A stretch of 64,000 nt of DNA. It comes from JAXGQD01 sp040766665. GTDB lineage: Bacteria; Bacillota; Clostridia; Saccharofermentanales; Fastidiosipilaceae. Of this stretch, positions 1 through 7,830 are shown piece after piece. The stretch spans positions 62,001 through 126,000 of the forward strand of contig JAXGQD010000006.1 in NCBI GenBank assembly GCA_040766665.1, written 5' to 3'. Both the position numbers and the translations under genes were made by a program. A model generated the notes under the pieces. That model did not search any database, was not told the DNA's origin, and was given only the letters and a program-made list of their open reading frames with translations. How positions within the stretch are numbered: the stretch's first letter is position 1; each line of letters starts with the position of its first letter.

Positions 1-647
1 ATAACGGTATGGCTGATGCCCGGCAAAGCGGCCAAATCCTGCACAAAATCCGAATCACCGTCTTTCAGGCGCAGTTCGTAGTTCAGTTCAATCAAATCCG
101 CTTGGACAGCTTTGCTTTTCAGGGCAAATTTCCGTGTGCGCTGCCTGAGCAGCTCTTGAGCGGCTTTCTCGCTTTTCTGTGAGTCGCAGTGCAAAATCAG
201 AATGAAGGCTTGGTCGCTCTGACCGCGAGCCGAAAAAACCAGGAGCATCAGGCCGAGGAAAATCGAGCCGATAACTGCCAAGGGGATAAGACCGGCCGCC
301 AGCACGATACCCACGGCGATGCTCCAAAAAAGGAAGGCGATGTCGGACGGCTCCTTGATGGCCGTGCGGAAGCGCACGATGGACAAGGCACCGACCATAC
401 CGAGCGAGAGGACGATATTGCTCGTCACCGCCAGAATTAATAGGGTGGTGATCATCGCCAGGGCAATCAGTGTCACCCCAAAGCCGGCAGAATACATTAC
501 ACCGGCGTAGGTTTTGCGATAAATAAAGAAGATGAAGAGCCCAATGGCAAAAGACAAAAACAAGGCTAAAACCATGTCGAATAAAGGGATGCTGTTAACG
601 TTTTGCAAAAAACTCGACTTAAAAATATCCTGAAAAGTAGTGGGCAT
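1..647 (-). CDS. DUF4956 family membrane protein (partial, runs off the left edge)
   Basis: Reading the minus strand from an ATG at 647, preceded by AAGGAG (655-660), gives an open frame to the window edge of about 215 codons. It starts MPTTFQDIFKSS and has three to four hydrophobic segments in the first 120 residues, with the motif GALSIVRFRTAIKEPSD that is typical of DUF4956 proteins, then a soluble C-terminal part. DUF4956 proteins have no defined biochemistry but are regularly encoded beside VTC-type polyphosphate polymerase proteins, as here (gene ends 36 bp upstream). Function in the pair is inferred only from this association. The C-terminus is missing. Confidence 0.85.
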   Translation of the reverse strand, partial: MPTTFQDIFKSSFLQNVNSIPLFDMVLALFLSFAIGLFIFFIYRKTYAGVMYSAGFGVTLIALAMITTLLILAVTSNIVLSLGMVGALSIVRFRTAIKEPSDIAFLFWSIAVGIVLAAGLIPLAVIGSIFLGLMLLVFSARGQSDQAFILILHCDSQKSEKAAQELLRQRTRKFALKSKAVQADLIELNYELRLKDGDSDFVQDLAALPGISHTV

Positions 648-682
648 CTTTATTCTCCTTTGTCTGCTGAGACGGCTGCCGC

Positions 683-1351
683 TTAGTCGTAACGCCGACA
701 AACGGCGTATTTCGAATAGGCAGCAGCCCGGCGGTTGGGGGTTTGGACTAACAATTGTACGAGTTCCGGCAAAAAGCGGTCGTACTTCACTTCAAGGACG
801 CTGAGCCCGTCATGCACAGGAGTGAGAAGACGCTGCGGATCCAGGAAGTCCCGGCTGCGCAGCCCGCTTTGCAAGTTGCGGTCGAGGGTCACACGCACAT
901 TACCCGGCTCGTAAATAAAGGCTTCGCGCTCGTAACTCACGATGGTTTGGGGGCGCAATAACTGACTTTGCAGCTTCGCATAAAATTCCTGCAGGAGGGG
1001 CTGTTCTTTATATACAAGAAAAGCCACATCGCCGCTGAGTATGCGTTGTACTTCTTCTTGGCTGAGTGGAGCGCTGAATTTTTTGGAGAGCCCCTTAATC
1101 TTGAACTTCTTCTCTAAGCGGATAAAGTTCAGATTGTCGTTGTAGTAACGAATGCGAAATTTTTCACGTTGGTTGATGCCGTCGATTTTTTCACGCAGGG
1201 CTTTGTCGTAAAGATTGTCAAAATAAAGGCTGCTCACACGGTAGATACCGTGTGAGTCAGCGTGCAGATCGTGTTTGAAGCATTTGCGCAGTCTCATGCT
1301 GAGTTGTAAATCTTCGAGGGCTGTGATGCTGTGCTTATACTCGTGTCGCAA
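683..1351 (-). CDS. VTC-domain (polyphosphate polymerase-like) protein
   Basis: 222 residues, about the length of stand-alone bacterial VTC domains. Family motifs run in order: RHEYKH at the N-terminus, SLYFDN, KFRIRYYN, RLEKKFK, SYEREAFI, RVTLDRNL and LEVKYDRFLP near the end. The basic and acidic residues in these strands form the tunnel that binds nucleotide and phosphate in VTC4. The start is TTG at 1351: an in-frame stop lies a few codons upstream and no ATG is available, while RHEYKH is the conserved beginning. No signal peptide, so cytosolic, probably working with the DUF4956 membrane protein immediately downstream. Polyphosphate synthesis is inferred from the family; bacterial members are little studied and some may not polymerise phosphate. 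Confidence 0.85.
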   Translation of the reverse strand: MRHEYKHSITALEDLQLSMRLRKCFKHDLHADSHGIYRVSSLYFDNLYDKALREKIDGINQREKFRIRYYNDNLNFIRLEKKFKIKGLSKKFSAPLSQEEVQRILSGDVAFLVYKEQPLLQEFYAKLQSQLLRPQTIVSYEREAFIYEPGNVRVTLDRNLQSGLRSRDFLDPQRLLTPVHDGLSVLEVKYDRFLPELVQLLVQTPNRRAAAYSKYAVCRRYD

Positions 1352-1426
1352 TGGTAAACCTGCTTTTCTTTACTTCTTTTTGATTCTTGTTTCCGTTTGC
1401 TTAAACTGTGTTCACTTTAGTTTAAT

Positions 1427-2367
1427 TTAGTCGTCGTAGTCAGAGCTGTCGTAGTCGGAGGTGTCGTAATCTGAAGGGGCATCGTAGTCGCTGACGTCAT
1501 CATAGACGGGTTCTGCATAATCGGATACATCGTCGTATACGGGCTCAGCATAGTCTGAGACGTCGTCGCTGTAATCGCTGACTGTGTCGTAGTCGGAGGC
1601 AGGATCGTCGTAGTTGCTGACGGTGTCATAATCGGAAACGGTGTCGTAATCGGATGCGGTGTCGTAGTCAGAAACGGTGTCATAGTCAGTGTTGTTGTCA
1701 TCGTAATCGGTGTCTACGCCGTCATAGTCGGTATCGTCGTAGTCGCTGGCGTTCATGGGGATGACTACAGAACTGGGTGCTGTGGTCGTGGCTTTGGTGG
1801 TAGGAGCAGTTGTTGCTTTGGTGGTTGTGGCTCTGGTGGTTTGCTCCACGTAGTCGGTGTCGTCGAAATCGGTGCCGTCATCTTTTAAAACGACCGGGTT
1901 CTTGAGGTTGTTGCTTTTTACATAGGTCTGAATGTCGGTCACGATGTCATCGAGGAATTTTTCGTAGGGGATGGAGGAACCCATTTCGATTTCGAGGGTG
2001 ATTTGTTTGCTTTTGCCATCGATTTCTTCTACGAAGTAACCGGCCTGACCGATTTTTCTACCAGTTCTTTAACAACCTGGCGGCTTTCTTTACCGGCAAA
2101 AGCGGTGTAGTCTGCAATGATCTTCTTGGCGTCGTCGTTGTCTGCTTTTACGTCTACGACCTTACCGGCTGCATCATAATTGACCGAGATTTCAGGGTTG
2201 ACTCTGATTCTGAGTATGCCACCTTTAGCAATGGGTGCTGCTGTTTCTGTGGTGACTGCGGTAGGAGTGGTGGCGGCTGTTGCTCCGGCGCATCCTGCGA
2301 AAAGGCTTAAGATGAGGACGAGGGCCAGAACCAAAAGGGCTGATAGTTTGAAATTTCGTTTCTTCAT
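1427..2367 (-). CDS. SDYD-repeat lipoprotein with RsgI-like outer domain (frameshifted)
   Basis: Two minus-strand frames (2367-2029 and 1984-1427) make one protein of about 313 residues once a single base is added in the A-run complementary to 2053-2057. The joined sequence then reads ELVEK-IGQAGYFVEE, parallel to ELVERAIEMGYLYDG in the RsgI protein next door. Residues 1-26 are a lipoprotein signal (LSLFAGC, Cys26). Residues 50-160 resemble the RsgI periplasmic domain, including an Asn57-Pro58 pair in RVNPEI. A Thr-rich stretch follows, then about a dozen SDY(D) repeats to the C-terminus. It has no cytoplasmic domain, so it cannot itself hold SigI; a decoy, co-sensor or surface effector are guesses. 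Driven by its own SigI-type promoter. The frameshift may be sequencing error or phase variation. Confidence 0.7.
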
Positions 2368-2435
2368 GATGTTTCTCCTTGTATGTTTTGTCTTGTCTGT
2401 AATTGCTTGTTTGTTTTTGCCTTACACTAGTAGTT

Positions 2436-2466
2436 TACGGAGGCGCTTCTGTGAAATCGGGGTCGC
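2436..2466 (-). promoter_or_regulatory. Predicted SigI-type promoter of the SDYD lipoprotein gene
   Basis: On the minus strand GCGACCCC (2459-2466) is followed at fixed distance by CGTA (2436-2439). The promoter upstream of sigI has the same GCGACCCC, the same following ATTT, the same spacing (23 bp between element starts on the map) and CGTA, then a shared CTAnTA. SigI promoters of Bacillus and Clostridium carry a CCCC-type -35 and a CGAA/CGTA-type -10. The leader to the ATG at 2367 is about 60 bases. Confidence 0.65.
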
Positions 2467-2646
2467 CTGAAAATTTTTTCAAAATTCTTTTTTGGTTTGT
2501 GTTGTAAATGTCAATCGGGCTTGATATCAGGGCTTTTAAATCCGCTAGTAATTCATATTTGTGTGAGGCTTTTGCCAATATTTCTTATAAATATTTCTTA
2601 TATAGGTATTAGAGAAGTAGCACGCTTTCTTATGAAAAGAGTGGGA

Positions 2647-3638
2647 TTAGTCATCCCACTCTGCGCCGTAATCACTCACATCGTCCCATTCGCCATAGGC
2701 ACTGTCGTCATAGTAATCGATGCTGTCTAAGTCATCATCGATTTCGTAATCAGAGGCATCGTCGACCGCTGACAGGGGGGCATCACGGTGGCGATGTTGT
2801 AAGGTGGCGTGCTGGTGACGGCATAATCTGAGAAATCATCGGCAGAAGTGTCGTAGTCTGTGAAATCATCATAGTCGCTGATGTCATCGTAATCACTGTC
2901 ATCGAGTGGCTGCGGGACCGAAGCCGGGGTCTGGCTTTGTTGGCCATAGTCACTGTCCGAATAGCTTTTGGGTTCGGTGTTTTTATTCTCTGTAATCGAA
3001 GCATGGGACTCCGCCGTCGGAATGGGGATGACTACGGAATGGTTGCTTTCAATGGTTTTACTGATCTGGATGGTCACGCTGAGCTTTTCTCTGAGGGTGT
3101 TTTCCAGATGCCGGCTCAGTTTGTCCTCGGTTTGGCTCTGCCAGACTTGGTCAGGCGCATCAAAGCTGAGGGTGATTTTGCCACCGTCATAGAGGTAACC
3201 CATCTCAATCGCGCGTTCGACCAGTTCGTCACTGACCAGATCCAAGTTCTTTTCCTGATAGGCATAACCGGCGATCAAATCCTTGCCATCCTGGTTGACG
3301 CCTTGCAGTTCGAGGACCATTTCACTTTGGTCGACATCGATACGGACTTCGGGGTTAATGGTCAAGAAGATACTGGCAAAAACCTGCGGCGCAGTGGGGG
3401 TCTTAACCATATTCGAGAAGAGGGCGACAAAGGCGATGACCAAACAAGCGGCTGCCACGGCGAGTCCACCAATCCAGCGTCTGGCTGAAAGCGAAATGAC
3501 TTTGCTTTCCGAGTATTCCACAATCTCCGTCAGGGTCTGGCCCGGTACGTAACTCTGATTTTCCGCCTTAATAAATCTACCTAACTCGTCCAAAACGATG
3601 ACGTAACGCGGATGGCATTCCAAGACCATATACTTCAT
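2647..3638 (-). CDS. rsgI: RsgI-type anti-sigma-I factor with SDYD-repeat tail
   Basis: Residues 1-50 match the cytoplasmic RsgI_N domain that binds SigI (RYVIVLDELGRFIKAEN, then VPGQTLTEI). One membrane segment spans about 56-75, and the outer part starts LTINPEVRID with Asn95-Pro96, the position where clostridial RsgI proteins cleave themselves. After the RsgI-like outer domain comes an acidic tail of SDYDD/SDYDDF units instead of a carbohydrate-binding module. The uninterrupted frame stops at 2727, but the SDY-type sequence continues in another frame to a TAA at 2647-2649 (ending GAEWDD) if one base is added in the G-run at 2775-2780. The gene overlaps sigI by 4 bp, the classic sigma/anti-sigma arrangement. 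It probably releases SigI on an outer signal by regulated proteolysis (inference from the family). Confidence 0.82.
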
Positions 3639-4363
3639 CGAGTGGTCCCCCCTTTCATTTGTAGCATCGGCCGCAGGTGGCCGCGAATAATTTCAAAGCC
3701 GTTTGTCTGTATCAGCAGTAGTGCCATGATGTATTTGCGATGACGTTCCAAGGTTTTCCTTTCTGCTGCTACGGCGCCTTTCAGTTTGGCTAAGGGCAGT
3801 TTCTTTGTTCTCAGCAAGTCTTCCAATATCTCCGGGTTGTCGATTGCGTATTGCACCACTTCTCGGCAAGCGGCCAAGGTTCTTTCCTGTTTGGGGCAGT
3901 TATCGGCCACATCGCTGAGGCTGATACCAAAATCGCCCAGGACATCGGTCAGCTCGAAAATTTCTTGCTGGGTGGCTTCCCTTTGCACCGCATCCCCGAT
4001 GGGGTTTGAGGGCTCAACAAGCTTGTCACCGATACTGCTATCATCGTCCCCTTCGACCAGATCCAGCGAGAGGGCGCTGTTGTGGCGCACTTCCTTGCGC
4101 AGATGGTCTATCAGGCGATTGCGGATGAGTAGGGCGGTGTAGCCAAGGAAGCTGCCGCGCTCTCTTTCGTAGCCACGAATGGCTTCATAGAAGGCAATCA
4201 TGGCGATGCTGTATTCGTCGTCTTGCTCGCTGCAGGGACGCTTCATGAACTTCGCTGCTTCTGATTTGATGAAGGGTAAATACGCACGGATCAAGTCATC
4301 CGCCAGAGACGAATCGTCTTTTGCCGCATATACTTGCGTGATGATGGCGTGCTCTTCGTGCAT
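3635..4363 (-). CDS. sigI: RNA polymerase sigma-I factor
   Basis: 242 residues from an ATG at 4363 with GAAGGAGGG just upstream; a longer reading frame to 4405 lacks a ribosome site. The sigma-70 region 2 is seen as DEYSIAMIAFYEAIRGYERERG followed by the RNRLIDHLRKE recognition segment. The C-terminal part (LPLAKLKGAV, KTLERHRKYIMALLLI) is the SigI-specific helix-turn-helix, replacing normal region 4. SigI factors direct RNA polymerase to heat-shock, cell-wall or polysaccharide-sensing regulons in Bacillota. Here it is co-transcribed with rsgI (4 bp overlap) and has a predicted SigI promoter at 4387-4417, so it probably autoregulates. Confidence 0.92.
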   Translation of the reverse strand: MHEEHAIITQVYAAKDDSSLADDLIRAYLPFIKSEAAKFMKRPCSEQDDEYSIAMIAFYEAIRGYERERGSFLGYTALLIRNRLIDHLRKEVRHNSALSLDLVEGDDDSSIGDKLVEPSNPIGDAVQREATQQEIFELTDVLGDFGISLSDVADNCPKQERTLAACREVVQYAIDNPEILEDLLRTKKLPLAKLKGAVAAERKTLERHRKYIMALLLIQTNGFEIIRGHLRPMLQMKGGTTR

Positions 4364-4386
4364 TGAACCCTCCTTCGTTAATAGAA

Positions 4387-4417
4387 TACGTAAGGCCTGC
4401 GCCAAAATTGGGGTCGC
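4387..4417 (-). promoter_or_regulatory. Predicted autoregulatory SigI promoter upstream of sigI
   Basis: Minus-strand GCGACCCC (4410-4417) and CGTA (4387-4390) stand at the same spacing as in the lipoprotein promoter at 2436-2466, with ATTT conserved after the CCCC block. The expected start site is about 17 bases before the sigI ATG, leaving a short leader that holds GAAGGAGGG. Confidence 0.65.
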
Positions 4418-4441
4418 AGGTTTTACGGTTATCGCAGGTTT
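4414..4441 (-). repeat. 18-bp spaced direct repeat at the sigI promoter
   Basis: TCGCAGGTTT occurs at 4414-4423 and again at 4432-4441, just upstream of and touching the -35 element. Two copies at 18 bp spacing could be an operator, but only this one instance is visible. Confidence 0.35.
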
Positions 4442-4917
4442 ACTGCTATTGATAAGTTACAGCTCTTATTTAATTAGTTTACTATAACCGGACGCCTATC
4501 TTGTGCCTATACTGTTGGGTTAGGGCTTAGGTTTAGTAGGAAGAAGTGGGAATCCGGCCATTTTTTGGCTTTGTTTTCGTTGATTTTAGGGCTGGGCTGG
4601 ATTTCCTGCTCCGTTCGGTGTAGGTGCAGAGTTCGGGAATTTTGTTTGTCGAGGCTGTGAGTGGCAAAATTTTCGCTAATCCAAGCGGGGGTCCCCAAAA
4701 TAGGGCGGAGAGCAAGTCGATTGAGGATTTTACCGTAAGTTTTTCCGCAAAGCCAAGTTGAGATTTTGTCGCGCTTGGATTTGCGTAAAAAATGTCTGAA
4801 TTTCGGTTTTTGACACGTATTATTGTCCCTGAAACGGTGCTTGAGTTGGCTTTGCGAAAATTTTGACGGGTTTTTAGCGGCGTCGCCCGAACCCGGGTGC
4901 GACGGATCAGATTCAAA

Positions 4918-4948
4918 GCGGAGTCGCTGCTGATCCAAGCAACGCGAC
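4918..4948 (+). repeat. REP-like hairpin repeat, copy 1
   Basis: 31-bp unit beginning GCGGAGTCGC and ending CGCGAC, so GTCGC and GCGAC form the outer stem. The same unit recurs at 5176, 9870-10033 and, inverted, at 53394. Confidence 0.65.
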
Positions 4949-5175
4949 TAGTTTATTTCAACTACAGAATTTACGATTTTACAAATGCGGAAGCACTAGA
5001 ATATGGATCTGTGCATGATTTTCGACCGATTGACTACACTATTTCCGATTTTGCAAACGCAGATTTGTAAGTTCGTAATAAATGTAGTAAAAACCCTGAA
5101 ATGACCGAGCTTTGAGGAAAAATCCACAGCCAAAATTTGTAAAATCGCAAATTTTACAGTACTGACTTATCATAA

Positions 5176-5206
5176 GCGGAGTCGCCACTGGCCATAGCAC
5201 CGCGAC
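5176..5206 (+). repeat. REP-like hairpin repeat, copy 2
   Basis: 31-bp unit starting GCGGAGTCGCC and ending CCGCGAC with the same GTCGC/GCGAC outer stem; the loop differs from copy 1 (contains TGGCCA). Confidence 0.65.
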
Positions 5207-5343
5207 AGATACCAAAACGTTGTTACTGCTACAACAGCACCCGAAAGCAACACTACAAACCAAACCGCACCACACCCACTCCTTCTTTTTTTATCGGAAA
5301 TTGATACAATGAGGCATCATGAAAAAAGTGATGGAAGCCGTCC

Positions 5344-6054
5344 ATGAATGAAAAGCTAAACGAAACGCACAAAAATCACATTATCATCGTCGAAGACGAT
5401 AACGACATTAACCTGCTCTTATTCACCTATTTTATCCAGGATGGGTACCAGGCCACACAGGCTTATTCAGGCACGGAAGCGCTTTTGCTCCTGGACCATC
5501 ACATTGACTTGGTCGTCGTGGATTTGATGCTTCCCGGACTGAGCGGTGAAGCCTTGATTGAAAAAATTCGTGAAAGCTCGAACGTGCCGATTTTGGTGCT
5601 TTCAGGCAAAGCGGCAGTAGGAGATCGCGTCAACGCTTTGGGTTTGGGCGCCGATGATTTTTTGGTGAAGCCTTTTGCCAAACAAGAGGTTTTGGCCAGA
5701 GTCGCAGCGCTTTTACGCAGGGCAAAAGTCTACCAGAGCCAGGAAACGGCAGCGGAGCAGACCCAGTGGCGTTTGAAGGATCTGCTGCTTGATACCGCGT
5801 GTATGCAGGTGCAGTGGCAGGACAAAGCGATTCACCTCACCCAGACCGAATTTCTGATTTTGCATGAAATGATGAAAAAACCGGGACAGGTCTTTAGCCG
5901 GGACAGCCTTTATCGCGCGGTCTGGAACGAAGATTTTATCGGAGATGATAATGCCATTACGGTGCACATCAGTCACCTGCGCCAGAAGCTGCGCGAAGCC
6001 AGTGGTGAGGAATTGATTGCGACCGTCTGGGGCATCGGCTATAAAATGAGCTAG
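5344..6054 (+). CDS. OmpR/PhoB-family response regulator
   Basis: 236 residues. The receiver domain (about 13-127) has the acidic pair EDD near 17-19, the phospho-acceptor Asp60 in VVVDLMLPG and the conserved Lys in FLVKPF. A winged-helix DNA-binding domain (about 143-236) ends with LIATVWGIGYKM. It precedes an ABC exporter and a histidine kinase on the same strand, the layout of peptide-antibiotic sensing and detoxification modules in Bacillota. It is likely phosphorylated by the kinase at 7831-8730 and controls the transporter genes (inference). The gap of about 150 bp to the ABC gene leaves room for a regulated promoter. Confidence 0.88.
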   Translation: MNEKLNETHKNHIIIVEDDNDINLLLFTYFIQDGYQATQAYSGTEALLLLDHHIDLVVVDLMLPGLSGEALIEKIRESSNVPILVLSGKAAVGDRVNALGLGADDFLVKPFAKQEVLARVAALLRRAKVYQSQETAAEQTQWRLKDLLLDTACMQVQWQDKAIHLTQTEFLILHEMMKKPGQVFSRDSLYRAVWNEDFIGDDNAITVHISHLRQKLREASGEELIATVWGIGYKMS

Positions 6055-6203
6055 TTCTGCAAATGAAAGCTCGCCATTTCGGTAAGTGTGTCAAAAGACA
6101 TGCATTTCCCGCTCATCTTTAGGGTTTCTTAAGACTTCCTACAGCTTCTCCAAAGTATTTTTGCTTGGGTCCTGATTTAGAATCATGCCCAGGAGGTACG
6201 CTT

Positions 6204-7118
6204 ATGCAAAACATTTTACAAACCAAAGACCTAAGCAAACGCTATGGCAAGTTTACCGCTCTGAACCGTGCCAACATCACGATTCGTAAGGGTGATATAT
6301 ATGGCCTGGTCGGAAAAAACGGTGCGGGCAAAACGACCCTGATGAAACTCATCACCGGTCTCAGCCAGCGCAGTTCAGGTGAGCTCAGTCTCTTCGATGA
6401 GACGACACGCAGCGAACAAAGCCGCTCACGTATCGGCGCCATCGTGGAAACACCGGAATTCTTTCCCTATCTTAGCGGCGCGCAAAACCTCGAATATTTC
6501 CGCATTCAACGCGGCATCGTCGAGCGCGACGCGGTGGCGACAGCTTTAGCTGAAGTGGAACTAACGGATGCCGCAACGAAAAAATTCAAGACCTATTCGC
6601 TGGGTATGAAGCAGCGCCTCGGTCTGGCTCTGGCACTGATGGGCAGCCCGGATTTTCTGATTCTGGATGAGCCAATCAACGGGATAGATCCGGAAGGCAT
6701 CGTCCACATTCGTCAACTGCTTAAAAAACTGAACGAGGAAAAGCACATCACCATTTTGATCAGCAGTCATATCCTGACCGAATTGGCCAATTTGGCGACG
6801 CGTTTTGCCATCATTGACAAAGGGGTCATTTTAGAAGAACTGACGGCGGAAGAGCTGAGTGCTAAATCGCAGTCCTACATCGAAATTGTGGTGGACAATC
6901 CGAAGCTGGCTTTGGCACAGATGGAACAGCAGCTGGGGATTAAAAATTATTTTGTCGATGCCCAGAACCACATTATTCTACATGAAGGTTTTGAACGCAC
7001 GGCTGAAATGAGCCGCCTCTTGGTGCAGCAGGGTTTTAACTTGTATGAGATTAAACAACGTAAAACCACGCTTGAAGAGTATTTCATGAGCGCAATCGGG
7101 GAGGGACATCATGCTTAA
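6204..7118 (+). CDS. ABC transporter ATP-binding protein (BcrA/LanF-like)
   Basis: ATG at 6204 behind AGGAGG (6191-6196); an upstream in-frame ATG at 6165 lacks a ribosome site. 304 residues with Walker A GKNGAGKTT, Q-loop region VETPEFFPYL, signature SLGMKQRLGLA and Walker B FLILDEPINGIDPEG, plus a C-terminal extension ending in TTLEEYFM, all typical of ATPases of the bacitracin/lantibiotic exporter type. It overlaps the permease start by 8 bp, so the two are translationally coupled. The likely role is export of, or self-protection from, a membrane-active peptide; the substrate is unknown. Confidence 0.88.
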   Translation: MQNILQTKDLSKRYGKFTALNRANITIRKGDIYGLVGKNGAGKTTLMKLITGLSQRSSGELSLFDETTRSEQSRSRIGAIVETPEFFPYLSGAQNLEYFRIQRGIVERDAVATALAEVELTDAATKKFKTYSLGMKQRLGLALALMGSPDFLILDEPINGIDPEGIVHIRQLLKKLNEEKHITILISSHILTELANLATRFAIIDKGVILEELTAEELSAKSQSYIEIVVDNPKLALAQMEQQLGIKNYFVDAQNHIILHEGFERTAEMSRLLVQQGFNLYEIKQRKTTLEEYFMSAIGEGHHA

Positions 7119-7827
7119 TTATTTGAAATCCGAATTTTATCGCAGCTTTAGGCAAAGAGCCTACTATATTTTTCTTCTATTATGTTTTGCCTTGATCGTT
7201 CTGGTTGCCGTCATCGCTAACACGGAAATCATGGAACGCACCTTGGACAATTTTTTGGACGTCATGCGCGTAATCGTCATTATCGGTAGTGTGATTTTCC
7301 CGGCTTTTTTCGTCTCCTTGAATCGTAAAGAGACAGGCATCCATGTACAGATGAATTCTTTTGGTTTGAGACGTGGCACCATCTTTTTCGGTGACTTCCT
7401 TATGATTGCGCTGAACATGCTGATTTTTGCCCTTATGTTATTGGCTTTTGCCATTGGAATTGGCTTGCTGGTCTTTGGTCGACTGCCTTATTCGGGTAGC
7501 GCGATTCCTGATTTCATGGTCTTTGTGGGACGGGTGTATCTCTTGCTTTTACCCTTGCTGGCGCTGGCACAGGCCTTCGGATATCTGTTCAGCAATAATG
7601 GCTTGGCCATATCGCTGTACTTTATGCTGGCTTTTATTTTGCCGGGGATCTTAATGAACTTCGTAAACTACAAAGCCATCGACATCATCTGCAAACTGAT
7701 GCCGACCAACTACTTGATGACAGACTTAGGTGTTTCAGACCCACGTTGGTTTACAATATGTATAGCTTTTAATCTCGTGTTGTGGTTGCTGCTGGCAGGA
7801 GTGACTTATAAAAAGAAAGAAATTTGA
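7111..7827 (+). CDS. ABC-2 type permease
   Basis: 238 residues with about six predicted membrane spans, starting with an N-terminal amphipathic stretch (YLKSEFYRSFRQRAYYIFL). It partners the ATPase that overlaps it. Like lantibiotic immunity permeases (LanE/G, BcrB class) it is short and has little soluble sequence. The substrate cannot be read from sequence. Confidence 0.83.
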   Translation: MLNYLKSEFYRSFRQRAYYIFLLLCFALIVLVAVIANTEIMERTLDNFLDVMRVIVIIGSVIFPAFFVSLNRKETGIHVQMNSFGLRRGTIFFGDFLMIALNMLIFALMLLAFAIGIGLLVFGRLPYSGSAIPDFMVFVGRVYLLLLPLLALAQAFGYLFSNNGLAISLYFMLAFILPGILMNFVNYKAIDIICKLMPTNYLMTDLGVSDPRWFTICIAFNLVLWLLLAGVTYKKKEI

Positions 7828-7830
7828 GGC

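Larger units (their letters stand above)
4418..5343. other. Long spacer between divergent sigI and response-regulator genes
   Basis: About 0.9 kb with no convincing gene. Two overlapping minus-strand frames (to 143 codons) lack a ribosome site, family resemblance or codon regularity. The spacer holds two REP-like GTCGC...GCGAC hairpins (4918-4948, 5176-5206) and the motif AAAATTTTCGCTAATCCAAG at 4667-4686 that recurs near 53.4-53.6 kb. A TACAAT at 5305-5310 could be the -10 for the downstream response regulator. Confidence 0.6.

Noticed and set aside
1417..1701. Thr-rich 94-codon frame inside the SDYD repeat
   Set aside because: It is the repeat read in another frame; the SDYD frame joins the lipoprotein and agrees with its paralogue.
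4507..4938. Two overlapping minus-strand open frames of 127 and 143 codons in the sigI spacer
   Set aside because: No ribosome site, no family motif, low-complexity composition, and the region carries dispersed repeats; most likely chance.
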